From Crocinitomicaceae bacterium (GTDB taxonomy: Bacteria > Bacteroidota > Bacteroidia > Flavobacteriales_D > Sanyastnellaceae), in NCBI GenBank assembly GCA_002722795.1, contig PBMY01000029.1:1-44859 (forward strand): a stretch of 44,859 bases of DNA. Reading direction: 5' to 3'. Numbering within the stretch: position 1 is the first letter of the stretch; each line of letters begins with the position of its first letter. This document shows positions 35,356 to 43,019 of this stretch, in pieces. The notes below the pieces were generated by a model that had not been told where the DNA came from, did not search any database, and saw only the letters and a list, made by a program, of their open reading frames with translations. The translations under genes were made by a program, and so were the position numbers.

Positions 35356-36325
35356 TCTCAGATTATTGTTCTTATTAATTTTTGTAACTGCAGGAACTGG
35401 TTTGCTTTGGTATCTCGATGGAAATGAAGGGAATATCAGTAGTGATAAATATGCAGATTTTGCAATTGAAGACACCTCTGAGATAGTAAAGATTTTTATT
35501 GCAGACAACTATGGTTCTACATTGTTAGAAAGGGAAGTTGGTGATGAATATTGGGTTTTAAACGGCGAGTTCAAGGCAAGAAAATCATCTACAGATTTAC
35601 TTTTGAAAACTTTTAATAGAGCAGCTGTGAAAGGCGCTGTTCCTGAACAAATGAGGGAAACTGTTATTAGAAATTTAGCGGGAGCTGCAAAGAAGGTTGA
35701 AATATATACAGGTCGAGAGAAGCCCGAAAAAATTTGGTATGTTGGCTCCGCTACACCTAGTCATACTGGCACATATATGCTTTTAGAAATACCTGGTGAG
35801 GGAAAAGCAGATGAGCCTTTCATTGTACATATGGAAGGATTTACTGGCTTCCTAACCACTAGATTCTTTACAAATGAAAAAGAATGGAAATATACAGGCA
35901 TTTTCAATTACCCAAACAGATCACTACAGACAGTTGAGTTTGTCAATTCTAAAGAAGAGCAGAATACATATATATTGAGAGCTGATACAGCTGGTATTCT
36001 AAATATGTATATCAAATCAGGAATTGAAATAGTTTATACTGATACTCTGCGAATACAGGATCATTTTCTTCGTTTTAACAAGGTGCACTTTGAGTCTTTT
36101 AACAGCAGATTGACTGTTGAACAAGAGGAAGAATTAAAGCAAACTACACCAAATTATACAATTACTTGTACTGATTTTGATGGAGTTTCTACTACTGTAT
36201 TCTTGTATGAGAAGGATGAAGAACACTTGTATGGAGTAACAGAAGATGGGCAGGTTGTTTTAGTTCAAACCTTTGTGTTCAACCCTTTAATTGTCGGTAC
36301 TCAACAGCTTATTGAAATCAATTAA
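35333..36325 (+). CDS. DUF4340 domain protein
   Basis: A 330-residue protein with one N-terminal membrane helix (LRLLFLLIFVTAGTGLLWYL), then DUF4340-type domains (KIFIADNYGSTLLEREVGDEYWVLNG, KIWYVGSATPSHTGTYMLLE). DUF4340 genes often follow GldG-like ABC permease genes and may be periplasmic partners, but no mechanism is known. It starts within the last 23 bp of gldF-gldG, and its stop overlaps the convergent glycosyltransferase stop by 8 bp. Confidence 0.8.
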   Translation: MQSEIKSNLRLLFLLIFVTAGTGLLWYLDGNEGNISSDKYADFAIEDTSEIVKIFIADNYGSTLLEREVGDEYWVLNGEFKARKSSTDLLLKTFNRAAVKGAVPEQMRETVIRNLAGAAKKVEIYTGREKPEKIWYVGSATPSHTGTYMLLEIPGEGKADEPFIVHMEGFTGFLTTRFFTNEKEWKYTGIFNYPNRSLQTVEFVNSKEEQNTYILRADTAGILNMYIKSGIEIVYTDTLRIQDHFLRFNKVHFESFNSRLTVEQEEELKQTTPNYTITCTDFDGVSTTVFLYEKDEEHLYGVTEDGQVVLVQTFVFNPLIVGTQQLIEIN

Positions 36326-37433
36326 ACAGATTTTCAGCAAAGGTTCTCCACGACTTTTCAGTTCTAATTCTGTCGTATTCAGTTTCTACTTGTCCCTTGT
36401 TGTGGTTTGATTGTGTCCAACTATTAATTGAGCTAGCTAGTTGTACAGAATTATTTGGCTCAACAAGTGAGCCAGTTACACCTTCAGAAATTGAGTTTTT
36501 AAGGTCTCCAATATTAGATGCTATTATCGGAGTGTTGTAGTGTATTGCTGTTGCAACTACACCAGATTGCGATGCCTTTATATATGGAAGAACGAGTAGG
36601 TCTGAAGCACCAAAAATAGCTGGTAATTCAACCTCATCTACAAACTTATTGATATGATAAATTCTTGATGAAATACCTGTATATTCAATGATTTTTGAGT
36701 ATTTGCTCCAATTTTCATAGCATTCTCCGGCGATAAGTAAGTGTGTATTCTCATCTACATTTTTCATAGATGACAATAACACGTCAAGTCCTTTATATGG
36801 TCTAATTAAACCAAAGAATAAAGCGAGATTTACATTTTTAGGAATACCTAAAACATTTCTAGCTTCAGTTTTATTCATTGCAGAAGGGTAGTGGTCGTAA
36901 AGTGGGTGGAATAAAACTTTGCACTCAAGTGATGGTAATAGATTATTTACTCCTTCTTTTACAGATTGACTCAATACTACACAGTTGTCAACCCTTTTGA
37001 GGAATCTTTTGGTAAGCCACTTATCTACGCTTGATCCATCGTGCGATGATGCGTTGTGCATTAAAGCTAAAACTCTAGTTTTGGGGCTTAGTTTTTTCAA
37101 TCTTTTTGCAACGCCTCTTAAAGCTGGAGCAAGAGAAGCATGCCAAAAAGGAAGTATCAAAACATCAACATCTCCATGATTGAGAATCTTAGCTGCAGTG
37201 GATCTCCAAGTTTTTGGATTAATAGAATCTAGAGGAGCTTCTCTATTTGATGGTGTTGGCTGTCCTTTTATGGTTTGGGCTTCGCCCGGAAAAAGAATAG
37301 AAGGATATTGACGGCTCCAATTATAGCATCTAACGTTATGTCCTGCAGCTGATAGAGAACTTGCTAGCCTATCGTTAAACGTAGCGATACCTCCTCTGTA
37401 AGGATTGAAGGTGGAGGCGATGGCAATATTCAT
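36318..37433 (-). CDS. Family 4 glycosyltransferase
   Basis: A GT-B enzyme of 371 residues. The start MNIAIASTFNPYRGGIATF is the standard Gly-rich N-terminus, so ATG 37433 was chosen over the open frame from 37496. The N-terminal domain includes LALMHNASSHDG; the C-terminal domain has LALFFGLIRPYKGLDVLL and a degenerate EX7E-like region (VLPYIKASQSGVVATAIHYNTPIIAS). The acceptor and sugar are unknown. It diverges from the thiolase gene across 25 bp. A one-mismatch -7 box, TATCTTTA, ends 4 nt before its ATG. Confidence 0.87.
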   Translation of the reverse strand: MNIAIASTFNPYRGGIATFNDRLASSLSAAGHNVRCYNWSRQYPSILFPGEAQTIKGQPTPSNREAPLDSINPKTWRSTAAKILNHGDVDVLILPFWHASLAPALRGVAKRLKKLSPKTRVLALMHNASSHDGSSVDKWLTKRFLKRVDNCVVLSQSVKEGVNNLLPSLECKVLFHPLYDHYPSAMNKTEARNVLGIPKNVNLALFFGLIRPYKGLDVLLSSMKNVDENTHLLIAGECYENWSKYSKIIEYTGISSRIYHINKFVDEVELPAIFGASDLLVLPYIKASQSGVVATAIHYNTPIIASNIGDLKNSISEGVTGSLVEPNNSVQLASSINSWTQSNHNKGQVETEYDRIRTEKSWRTFAENLFN

Positions 37434-37437
37434 GTCG

Positions 37438-37445
37438 TAAAGATA
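37438..37445 (-). promoter_or_regulatory. Glycosyltransferase -7 box TATCTTTA (one mismatch)
   Basis: Read on the minus strand, the last base is A instead of G. It ends 4 nt before the ATG at 37433. With one base between, it mirrors the thiolase box, and together they form the palindrome AAAGATAATATCTTT. Confidence 0.5.
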
Positions 37446-37446
37446 A

Positions 37447-37454
37447 TATCTTTG
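37447..37454 (+). promoter_or_regulatory. Thiolase -7 box TATCTTTG
   Basis: A perfect TAnnTTTG that ends 4 nt before ATG 37459, predicting a leaderless transcript. No -33 TTG is seen at 17-23 bp, a position that would lie inside the divergent glycosyltransferase gene. Confidence 0.6.
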
Positions 37455-37458
37455 TAAG

Positions 37459-38670
37459 ATGGATGCATTCTTAGTTGACGGGATTAGAACTCCCATTGGA
37501 AACTTCGGTGGAACACTTTCAACAGTGAGAACCGATGATTTGGCTGCTCACTCAATTTCAGAGCTTTTAAAGCGTAATGCGGGTCTTGACCCAGCTGCTG
37601 TTGGTGATGTGATTTTAGGGTGTGCAAACCAAGCAGGAGAGGATAATAGGAACGTTGCTAGAATGGCTTTACTATTAGCAGGGATGCCATTTACAGTCCC
37701 TGGTGAAACGATTAATAGATTATGCGCATCAGGTTTGGCCGCAGCGGCAAATGCGTCAAGAATGCTTGCAATGGGTGATGCCAATATTGCTATTACTGGT
37801 GGTGTTGAAAATATGACTCGTGGGCCTTGGGTTATATCTAAGGTTTCAAAAGCATTTGGTCGAGATAGTCAGATGCACGATTCTAGTTTTGGATGGCGCT
37901 TTGTAAATCCAAAATTGCACGAAGTGTATGGGACAGATGGGATGGGAGTCACTGCTGAGAACCTTGTAGATATGTATAAGATTAGTAGAGAAGACCAAGA
38001 CGCTTTTGCATATAGATCACATATGTTAGCAACAGCAGCTAGAGACGAGGGAAGGCTAGCAGAAGAGATTGCTCCAATTAGTATACCTAGAAGAAAGCAA
38101 GACGATTTGATTTTTGAGCACGATGAGTTTATTAAGCCAGGTACAACTCCTGAAATTCTTGCAAAGCTTAGACCTGCATTTAGAAGGGAAAAAGGGACTG
38201 TAACTGCTGGAAATTCTAGCGGCTTAAACGATGGTTCAGCAGCATTATTACTAGCTAATGAAAAAGGACTTATAGAGCAGGGGTTAGAGCCTCTAGCAGA
38301 GATTGTTTCTAGCGCTGTTGTTGGAGTTTCACCTAGAATTATGGGAATTGGACCGGTAAAAGCTTCTGAACTTGCACTTAAGAGAGCTATGATTAGCTTT
38401 GATGATCTGGATGTTATTGAACTTAACGAAGCATTTTCTGCACAAGCTCTTGCATGTATAAGAGAATGGGGGCTTTCAGATGACGACAAGAGAATTAATC
38501 CAAATGGAGGAGGCATATCACTCGGTCATCCACTTGGAGTAACTGGTTCTAGAATACTTCTTGCAGCAGCAAGACAGTTGAGAAGAACAGGAGGAAAATT
38601 TGGACTAGTAACACTTTGCATAGGTGTAGGTCAAGGATATGCACTTGTTATTAAAAATACTCAGGCATGA
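37459..38670 (+). CDS. Acetyl-CoA acyltransferase, PaaJ/PcaF-like thiolase
   Basis: A 403-residue thiolase. The nucleophile Cys is in NRLCASGLAAA near 90. ELNEAFSAQALA, NPNGGGISLGHPLGVTG (His) and LCIGVGQGYA (second Cys) complete the site. GCANQAGEDNRNVARMALL near 55 is typical of beta-ketoadipyl-CoA thiolases (PcaF/PaaJ), and the next gene is paaY, so phenylacetate degradation is the best guess. No other paa genes are in the window, so general beta-oxidation remains possible. Its promoter box is 4 nt upstream of the ATG. Confidence 0.87.
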   Translation: MDAFLVDGIRTPIGNFGGTLSTVRTDDLAAHSISELLKRNAGLDPAAVGDVILGCANQAGEDNRNVARMALLLAGMPFTVPGETINRLCASGLAAAANASRMLAMGDANIAITGGVENMTRGPWVISKVSKAFGRDSQMHDSSFGWRFVNPKLHEVYGTDGMGVTAENLVDMYKISREDQDAFAYRSHMLATAARDEGRLAEEIAPISIPRRKQDDLIFEHDEFIKPGTTPEILAKLRPAFRREKGTVTAGNSSGLNDGSAALLLANEKGLIEQGLEPLAEIVSSAVVGVSPRIMGIGPVKASELALKRAMISFDDLDVIELNEAFSAQALACIREWGLSDDDKRINPNGGGISLGHPLGVTGSRILLAAARQLRRTGGKFGLVTLCIGVGQGYALVIKNTQA

Positions 38671-39263
38671 TAATGTCATTTAAAGGGATGATTCCAGTGA
38701 TTCATCCTTCTTCTTACATTCATCCAACAGCTGTTGTGATTGGTCATGTAACAATTGGCAAAGATTGCTACATAGGCCCTAGCGCTGTACTAAGAGGCGA
38801 TTGGGGAAAGGTGATTATTGGTGATGGATGTAATGTCCAAGAAAGTTGCACTCTACATATGTTTCCTGGGAAATCTGTTGTTTTAAAAGACGGAGCACAT
38901 GTAGGACACGGTGCTGTAATTCACGGTGCTGAACTAGGAGAACAAGTGCTTGTTGGAATGAATTCAGTTGTTATGGACGATGTAGTTCTAGGGGATGGTT
39001 CATTTGTAGGAGCGCTAAGTTTAGTTCCTGCAAATAAAGTGTTTGAGCCAAAAAGTTTGATCGTTGGTAATCCAGCTCGTAGAGTGAAAGAGGTGAGCGA
39101 TGAAATGTACAATCACAAAGTTGAAGGAACTGAATTGTATAGACAACTACCTTCTAATATGTACGAGATTTCTGAGGAAGTTGAACCATTAACAGAAGTT
39201 CCGGATAACAGAGTAGAAGATTTCCCAAAATTCGATACTTGGATGAAGCGTAAAGAGGTCTAA
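38667..39263 (+). CDS. paaY: PaaY-like hexapeptide-repeat protein (gamma-carbonic-anhydrase family)
   Basis: A left-handed beta-helix of 198 residues: YIHPTAVVIGHVTIGKDCYIG, AVLRGDWGKVIIGDGCNVQE, GHGAVIHGAELGEQVLVG and a C-terminal helix. The His residues in the hexapeptide loops are the metal ligands of the family. PaaY is a thioesterase-like protein thought to remove dead-end CoA products of phenylacetate degradation. Its start overlaps the thiolase stop by 4 bp (ATGA); ATG 38673 and 38688 are alternatives. Confidence 0.87.
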   Translation: MIMSFKGMIPVIHPSSYIHPTAVVIGHVTIGKDCYIGPSAVLRGDWGKVIIGDGCNVQESCTLHMFPGKSVVLKDGAHVGHGAVIHGAELGEQVLVGMNSVVMDDVVLGDGSFVGALSLVPANKVFEPKSLIVGNPARRVKEVSDEMYNHKVEGTELYRQLPSNMYEISEEVEPLTEVPDNRVEDFPKFDTWMKRKEV

Positions 39264-40000
39264 TGGGAAGGTCTTTGAACCGGAAAATGGAGTTTAAACA
39301 CTTCACAGTGCACGATGATAAGTGTGCTATGAAAATCGGAACAGATGCAGTATTGTTGGGAGCGATAGCTACCCACCCAAATCCAAAACACATTTTAGAT
39401 ATTGGTACTGGATCAGGAATAGTGGCTCTAATGCTAGCCCAAAGATTCCCTAACTCCTCAGTTTCAGCAGTTGAATTAGAAAATGGGGCAGCATTACAGG
39501 CTTCATATAACTTTACAAATAGCCCATTTTATGAAAGACTCAAATGTATAAACGATAGCTTTCAAAATTTCTCTTCCAACAAAACTATCGATAAGTTCGA
39601 TTTGATAGTTAGTAATCCACCTTTTTATGACGGGACTTCTAAATCGCCATACGAGGCTAGAAACATGGCGCGTCATGAGAATTATTTAAAAATAGATGAG
39701 TTGTTCTCAGGAATTGAAAATGTGATTAAAGATGAGGGTGTATTTATTGTGATTTGGCCTGTAGAAAGAGAAAAAGTTTTGACTCAATCAGCTGCACAAC
39801 ATAGCTATTACCAAGTGTATAGAATCGAAATACGGGCTACTTCTAATCACGAGTCAGTCAGAATTATCTCAGGATTTTCAAAAGTAAGACCTCCTGAAAT
39901 TATTGAAAGTGAAATAATACTTGAAAGTGGACAAGGAGAAAACAGGATGTTTACACCAAAATATCTAAAACTTGTAAAAGACTTTTTTCTAAAAGCTTAG
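39263..40000 (+). CDS. trmN6: tRNA1(Val) (adenine37-N6)-methyltransferase, TrmN6-like
   Basis: A class I methyltransferase: KHILDIGTGSGIVALMLAQR is motif I, VSAVELENGAA the ribose-binding acidic loop, and VSNPPFYDG the NPPF motif of N6-adenine methylation. KHFTVHDDKCAMKIGTDAVLLG near the N-terminus is characteristic of the YfiC/TrmN6 family. The start joins the paaY stop as TAATG; ATG 39287 is an alternative start. It has 245 residues, as expected. Confidence 0.88.
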   Translation: MGRSLNRKMEFKHFTVHDDKCAMKIGTDAVLLGAIATHPNPKHILDIGTGSGIVALMLAQRFPNSSVSAVELENGAALQASYNFTNSPFYERLKCINDSFQNFSSNKTIDKFDLIVSNPPFYDGTSKSPYEARNMARHENYLKIDELFSGIENVIKDEGVFIVIWPVEREKVLTQSAAQHSYYQVYRIEIRATSNHESVRIISGFSKVRPPEIIESEIILESGQGENRMFTPKYLKLVKDFFLKA

Positions 40001-40010
40001 TTCATGAGTA

Positions 40011-40397
40011 TTAGCCCCCGAGTACTCTTTTTAGCTTGTCAAGTTGAGCCATCCACAGCTCTCTTGCGTCATCAACCTCGTCTTCTTCAGCAAAATCAGT
40101 TATGATGATTGCTCTGTCGCCAGTCATTTCGTCAATCTTAATTCGCAATTCAAAGTAGGTGTTTTCACCATCCTCTTCAGCCTCTAACCACTTGAATTTC
40201 ACGAACTCATCCTTCTTCTTGCTTATTAAGCGAGCTTCTTCCTCTGATCCATCCCAGAGGAATGTATGAACGTCCTTTTTGATGTTCACATCATCACAAA
40301 ACCATTCAGCTAATCCACTAGGTGTACTAAAGCAGTTGTAAAGCACTCCTTTACTACTATTTATCGGGAATTCTATTGAGAATTTTTCTTTATCCAT
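40011..40397 (-). CDS. START-like (SRPBCC) domain protein
   Basis: A 128-residue single-domain protein of the helix-grip START-like family common in Bacteroidota: IEFPINSSKGVLYNCFSTPSG, LAEWFCDDVNI, FKWLEAEEDGENTYFELRI and a long C-terminal helix (VDDARELWMAQLDKLKRVLGG). These bind lipids or hydrophobic ligands, but no function is known for this branch. It is convergent with trmN6 (10-bp gap) and divergent from the MBOAT gene. Confidence 0.85.
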   Translation of the reverse strand: MDKEKFSIEFPINSSKGVLYNCFSTPSGLAEWFCDDVNIKKDVHTFLWDGSEEEARLISKKKDEFVKFKWLEAEEDGENTYFELRIKIDEMTGDRAIIITDFAEEDEVDDARELWMAQLDKLKRVLGG

Positions 40398-40471
40398 TGA
40401 GTCAAGTTTTTGACAGTTTGCAAGATACTATTTTGAAGCGCATTTTCAAGCTTCTGAGGGCATAGATATAG

Positions 40472-40479
40472 TATTTTTA
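40472..40479 (+). promoter_or_regulatory. MBOAT -7 box TATTTTTA (one mismatch)
   Basis: TATTTTTA, one mismatch to TAnnTTTG, 6 nt before the ATG at 40486. No -33 TTG stands out. Weak evidence alone, but the spacing matches the stronger sites in this window. Confidence 0.35.
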
Positions 40480-40485
40480 TCGCCA

Positions 40486-41883
40486 ATGGTTTTTTCGAGC
40501 ATAACCTTCTTGCTTTTCTTTTTGCCTCCTTTCATTGTGGTATACAGGTTAGTAGGTCCTCGATTCCAAAATTTCATCCTTCTGTGCGCCTCAATAATTT
40601 TCTATGCTTGGGGCACCTTTTCCTTTTTACCTGTTCTTCTTGGAAGCTGTGTTTTAAACTACTATTTAGTTGGTTCGCTTGCACAAACCCAAGGAAATAA
40701 AAGGAAGCAGAAGCTTATCGTATCAATTCTTCTAAATATAGGTATACTTATCTATTTTAAATATGCCAACTTCATAGTTGAAAATTTGTATATGGAAAGT
40801 CTTGGTTTGCAATGGACTGCAGTTGCCCTTCCAATTGGAATTTCATTCTTCTCCTTTCAGTCGATTTCTTACTCTATTGACGTTTATAGGAAAACAGCTA
40901 AACCACTTGATAAACTTAGCGAATACATGGTCTATATACTGAGTTTTCCTCAGATGATAGCAGGTCCCATAGTTAGGTTTACTGACGTAGAACAAGAACT
41001 TAGAGCAAGAACAGTTCTGTCTGAAGACTTCCTAAATGGATTTTACAGATTTGCTCTAGGCCTTGCTAAGAAGGTGCTTATTGCAAATACTCTTGCTTCA
41101 ATATTTCCTTTAGATCAACTTAGTGAAGTAGGAGTAGAGGGGTGGTCAAGTCCGCAAGCATTTGTGGCAATATTGGGCTACACATTCCAAATTTATTTTG
41201 ACTTCTCCGGGTATTCAGATATGGCCATTGGTTTGGGCTCAATGATGGGTTTCAAATTCCCTGAAAACTTCAAACAACCATATAGAGCCATTAGTATCAC
41301 TGACTTTTGGAGAAGGTGGCATATTACTTTAAGTTCTTGGATGCGCGATTATCTTTACATTCCTTTAGGTGGAAATAGGGTTGGCTCAAACACAAGGTTA
41401 TACATAAACTTAGTTGTTGTCTTTGCTGTAAGTGGTATTTGGCATGGCGCGTCTTGGAACTTTTTACTTTGGGGTCTTTATCATGGCACTTTTCTCATTT
41501 TAGATAGATTGTTTTTAAAAGAAGCACTAGGGTGTATGCCTGCCTTTGTAGCGAGAATTATAACTTTTGCATTTATAGTTATTGGATGGGTTTTTTTCGC
41601 AATAGAAGACTTCTCAGTAGCAATAGATTATCTCTCATTAATTTTTAGCCCAAACCTCTTAGATACCTTAGCCTACGCTCAATTATTCAACACCCTAAAC
41701 CCTCAGCAAATACTTGTACTTTTAGCGAGCATATTCTTTACTTTTACAGCGTTTTACGACAGGCTTAAGCTACCTTCAAACAAGCCGGTTACTTTGGCTT
41801 TTGTAGGGCTAGGATTGTGGATTTTGAGCACATGTTATTTAGCAGGGTCAGATTTTAACCCCTTCATCTATTTCAGGTTCTAA
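40486..41883 (+). CDS. MBOAT O-acyltransferase (AlgI/DltB-like)
   Basis: A 465-residue multi-pass membrane protein that passes acetyl groups across the membrane to extracellular polysaccharide or another acceptor. Family motifs are FPQMIAGPIVRF near 155, FSGYSDMAIGLG, FWRRWHITLSSWMRDYLYIPLGG near 280 and GIWHGASWNFLLWGLYHG with the invariant His at 320. It is coupled by TAATG to an AlgJ/AlgX-like gene, the usual partner. The acceptor polymer is unknown. Confidence 0.92.
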   Translation: MVFSSITFLLFFLPPFIVVYRLVGPRFQNFILLCASIIFYAWGTFSFLPVLLGSCVLNYYLVGSLAQTQGNKRKQKLIVSILLNIGILIYFKYANFIVENLYMESLGLQWTAVALPIGISFFSFQSISYSIDVYRKTAKPLDKLSEYMVYILSFPQMIAGPIVRFTDVEQELRARTVLSEDFLNGFYRFALGLAKKVLIANTLASIFPLDQLSEVGVEGWSSPQAFVAILGYTFQIYFDFSGYSDMAIGLGSMMGFKFPENFKQPYRAISITDFWRRWHITLSSWMRDYLYIPLGGNRVGSNTRLYINLVVVFAVSGIWHGASWNFLLWGLYHGTFLILDRLFLKEALGCMPAFVARIITFAFIVIGWVFFAIEDFSVAIDYLSLIFSPNLLDTLAYAQLFNTLNPQQILVLLASIFFTFTAFYDRLKLPSNKPVTLAFVGLGLWILSTCYLAGSDFNPFIYFRF

Positions 41884-43019
41884 TGAATGACGTGAAGAAC
41901 ATATCGATTTGGATCATCGTAATGGTTATGTCCTTACCAATTTGTTTGGATATCGCTAGGCTTAAAAAACCTCATCCATTAAAGGGTGAAAATACTGAGC
42001 TGCCATTCCCTCAACTTAAACTTGAGTCTCTTATTTTAGGTTCATACACTGATAGTTTAAACGATTATCTCAAAACAAACTTCACTCTAAGGGGTATGGC
42101 GATTAGGACTAGAAATCAAATCGATTACACCATTTTCAATCAAACCCACGCACGATCAGTTTTAGTTGGAAAGAATGGATATCTCTTTGAAGAAAATTAT
42201 ATAAAAGCGGCTCTGGGAACAGATAATTTCGACGAATCTAAATTTGAAGAAAAGATTTCACTTCTTGAAGAATTATATGATTCTACTGGGGTACCAATTT
42301 TTGTAGCATTAGCTCCAGGTAAGGCTAGTTATTTCATAGATTTCATCCCTGATAAATACACTGCAAACGACTCAGTTAAAGCTGACCGAACATATTTAAA
42401 GTGGAAACAAAGGGTGGATGAAAGTGAAAAATTACACCTTGTTGACCTTAAATTTCAATTAGACCCCTTAGAAGATCTTTTTCCCAAAAATGGCATACAT
42501 TGGAGTGAATGGGCACAAGTAGAGGCATTTAATATCTTAAATGATGCTTTGGATTTATATTTACCAAACAATAAACATCCACTCAATTTTGTAGTAGACT
42601 CAGTATACAGGTCTGATCAAATGGAGGGAACTGACGAAGACATAGAAAGCGGTTTAAACCTTTGGCAAGACATTCCTGATCTTGAAACAACTTATTATAA
42701 AGTAAGCTGGGAGGTAAATGATAGCACTTCTAAGCCTCGTGTTTTATTAATTGGAGATAGTTATGCCTGGGGAGTTGTAAACAGAGGTGTTCTAAAACAC
42801 AGTTATGATGATGGTGAGTTTTGGTATTATAACCAAGTTGTACATGGACCCAAACACCTTGGAACAGCTGACTTTGGTAAAACGCCATTTGAAGTGCATG
42901 AAATAAAGTCCAAATCAGATTTTCATAAGACTTTGAAACAATTCAACGCAATAGTTCTTCTCAGTACTGATGCAAATTTGCACAAATTTCCATTTGGATT
43001 TGGTAATATTGATGAATGA
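41883..43019 (+). CDS. AlgJ/AlgX/DHHW-like SGNH acetyltransferase partner
   Basis: A 378-residue protein with an N-terminal membrane anchor (ISIWIIVMVMSLPICLDIA) and an extracytoplasmic SGNH-type domain. The nucleophile Ser is in LIGDSYAWG near 297, and the catalytic His is in KNGIHWSEW near 205. The Asp of the canonical DxHW motif is replaced by Gly here, a difference I cannot judge. SVLVGKNGYLFEENY near 95 is the usual family N-terminal motif. It follows the MBOAT gene by TAATG and probably completes O-acetylation outside the membrane. Confidence 0.85.
   Translation: MNDVKNISIWIIVMVMSLPICLDIARLKKPHPLKGENTELPFPQLKLESLILGSYTDSLNDYLKTNFTLRGMAIRTRNQIDYTIFNQTHARSVLVGKNGYLFEENYIKAALGTDNFDESKFEEKISLLEELYDSTGVPIFVALAPGKASYFIDFIPDKYTANDSVKADRTYLKWKQRVDESEKLHLVDLKFQLDPLEDLFPKNGIHWSEWAQVEAFNILNDALDLYLPNNKHPLNFVVDSVYRSDQMEGTDEDIESGLNLWQDIPDLETTYYKVSWEVNDSTSKPRVLLIGDSYAWGVVNRGVLKHSYDDGEFWYYNQVVHGPKHLGTADFGKTPFEVHEIKSKSDFHKTLKQFNAIVLLSTDANLHKFPFGFGNIDE

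Noticed and set aside
37869-38516. 215-codon open frame antisense to the thiolase
   Set aside because: It mirrors the coding frame of a well-supported thiolase and shows low-complexity Ser/Leu composition with no family motif.
37459-39263. Complete phenylacetate degradation operon
   Set aside because: Only a PaaJ/PcaF-like thiolase and PaaY are present; the ring-oxygenase and ligase genes are not in the window.
40006-40032. GAGTA/TACTC stem followed by five T after trmN6
   Set aside because: Only five pairs and a 12-nt loop inside the 3' end of the START-like gene; not convincing as a terminator.
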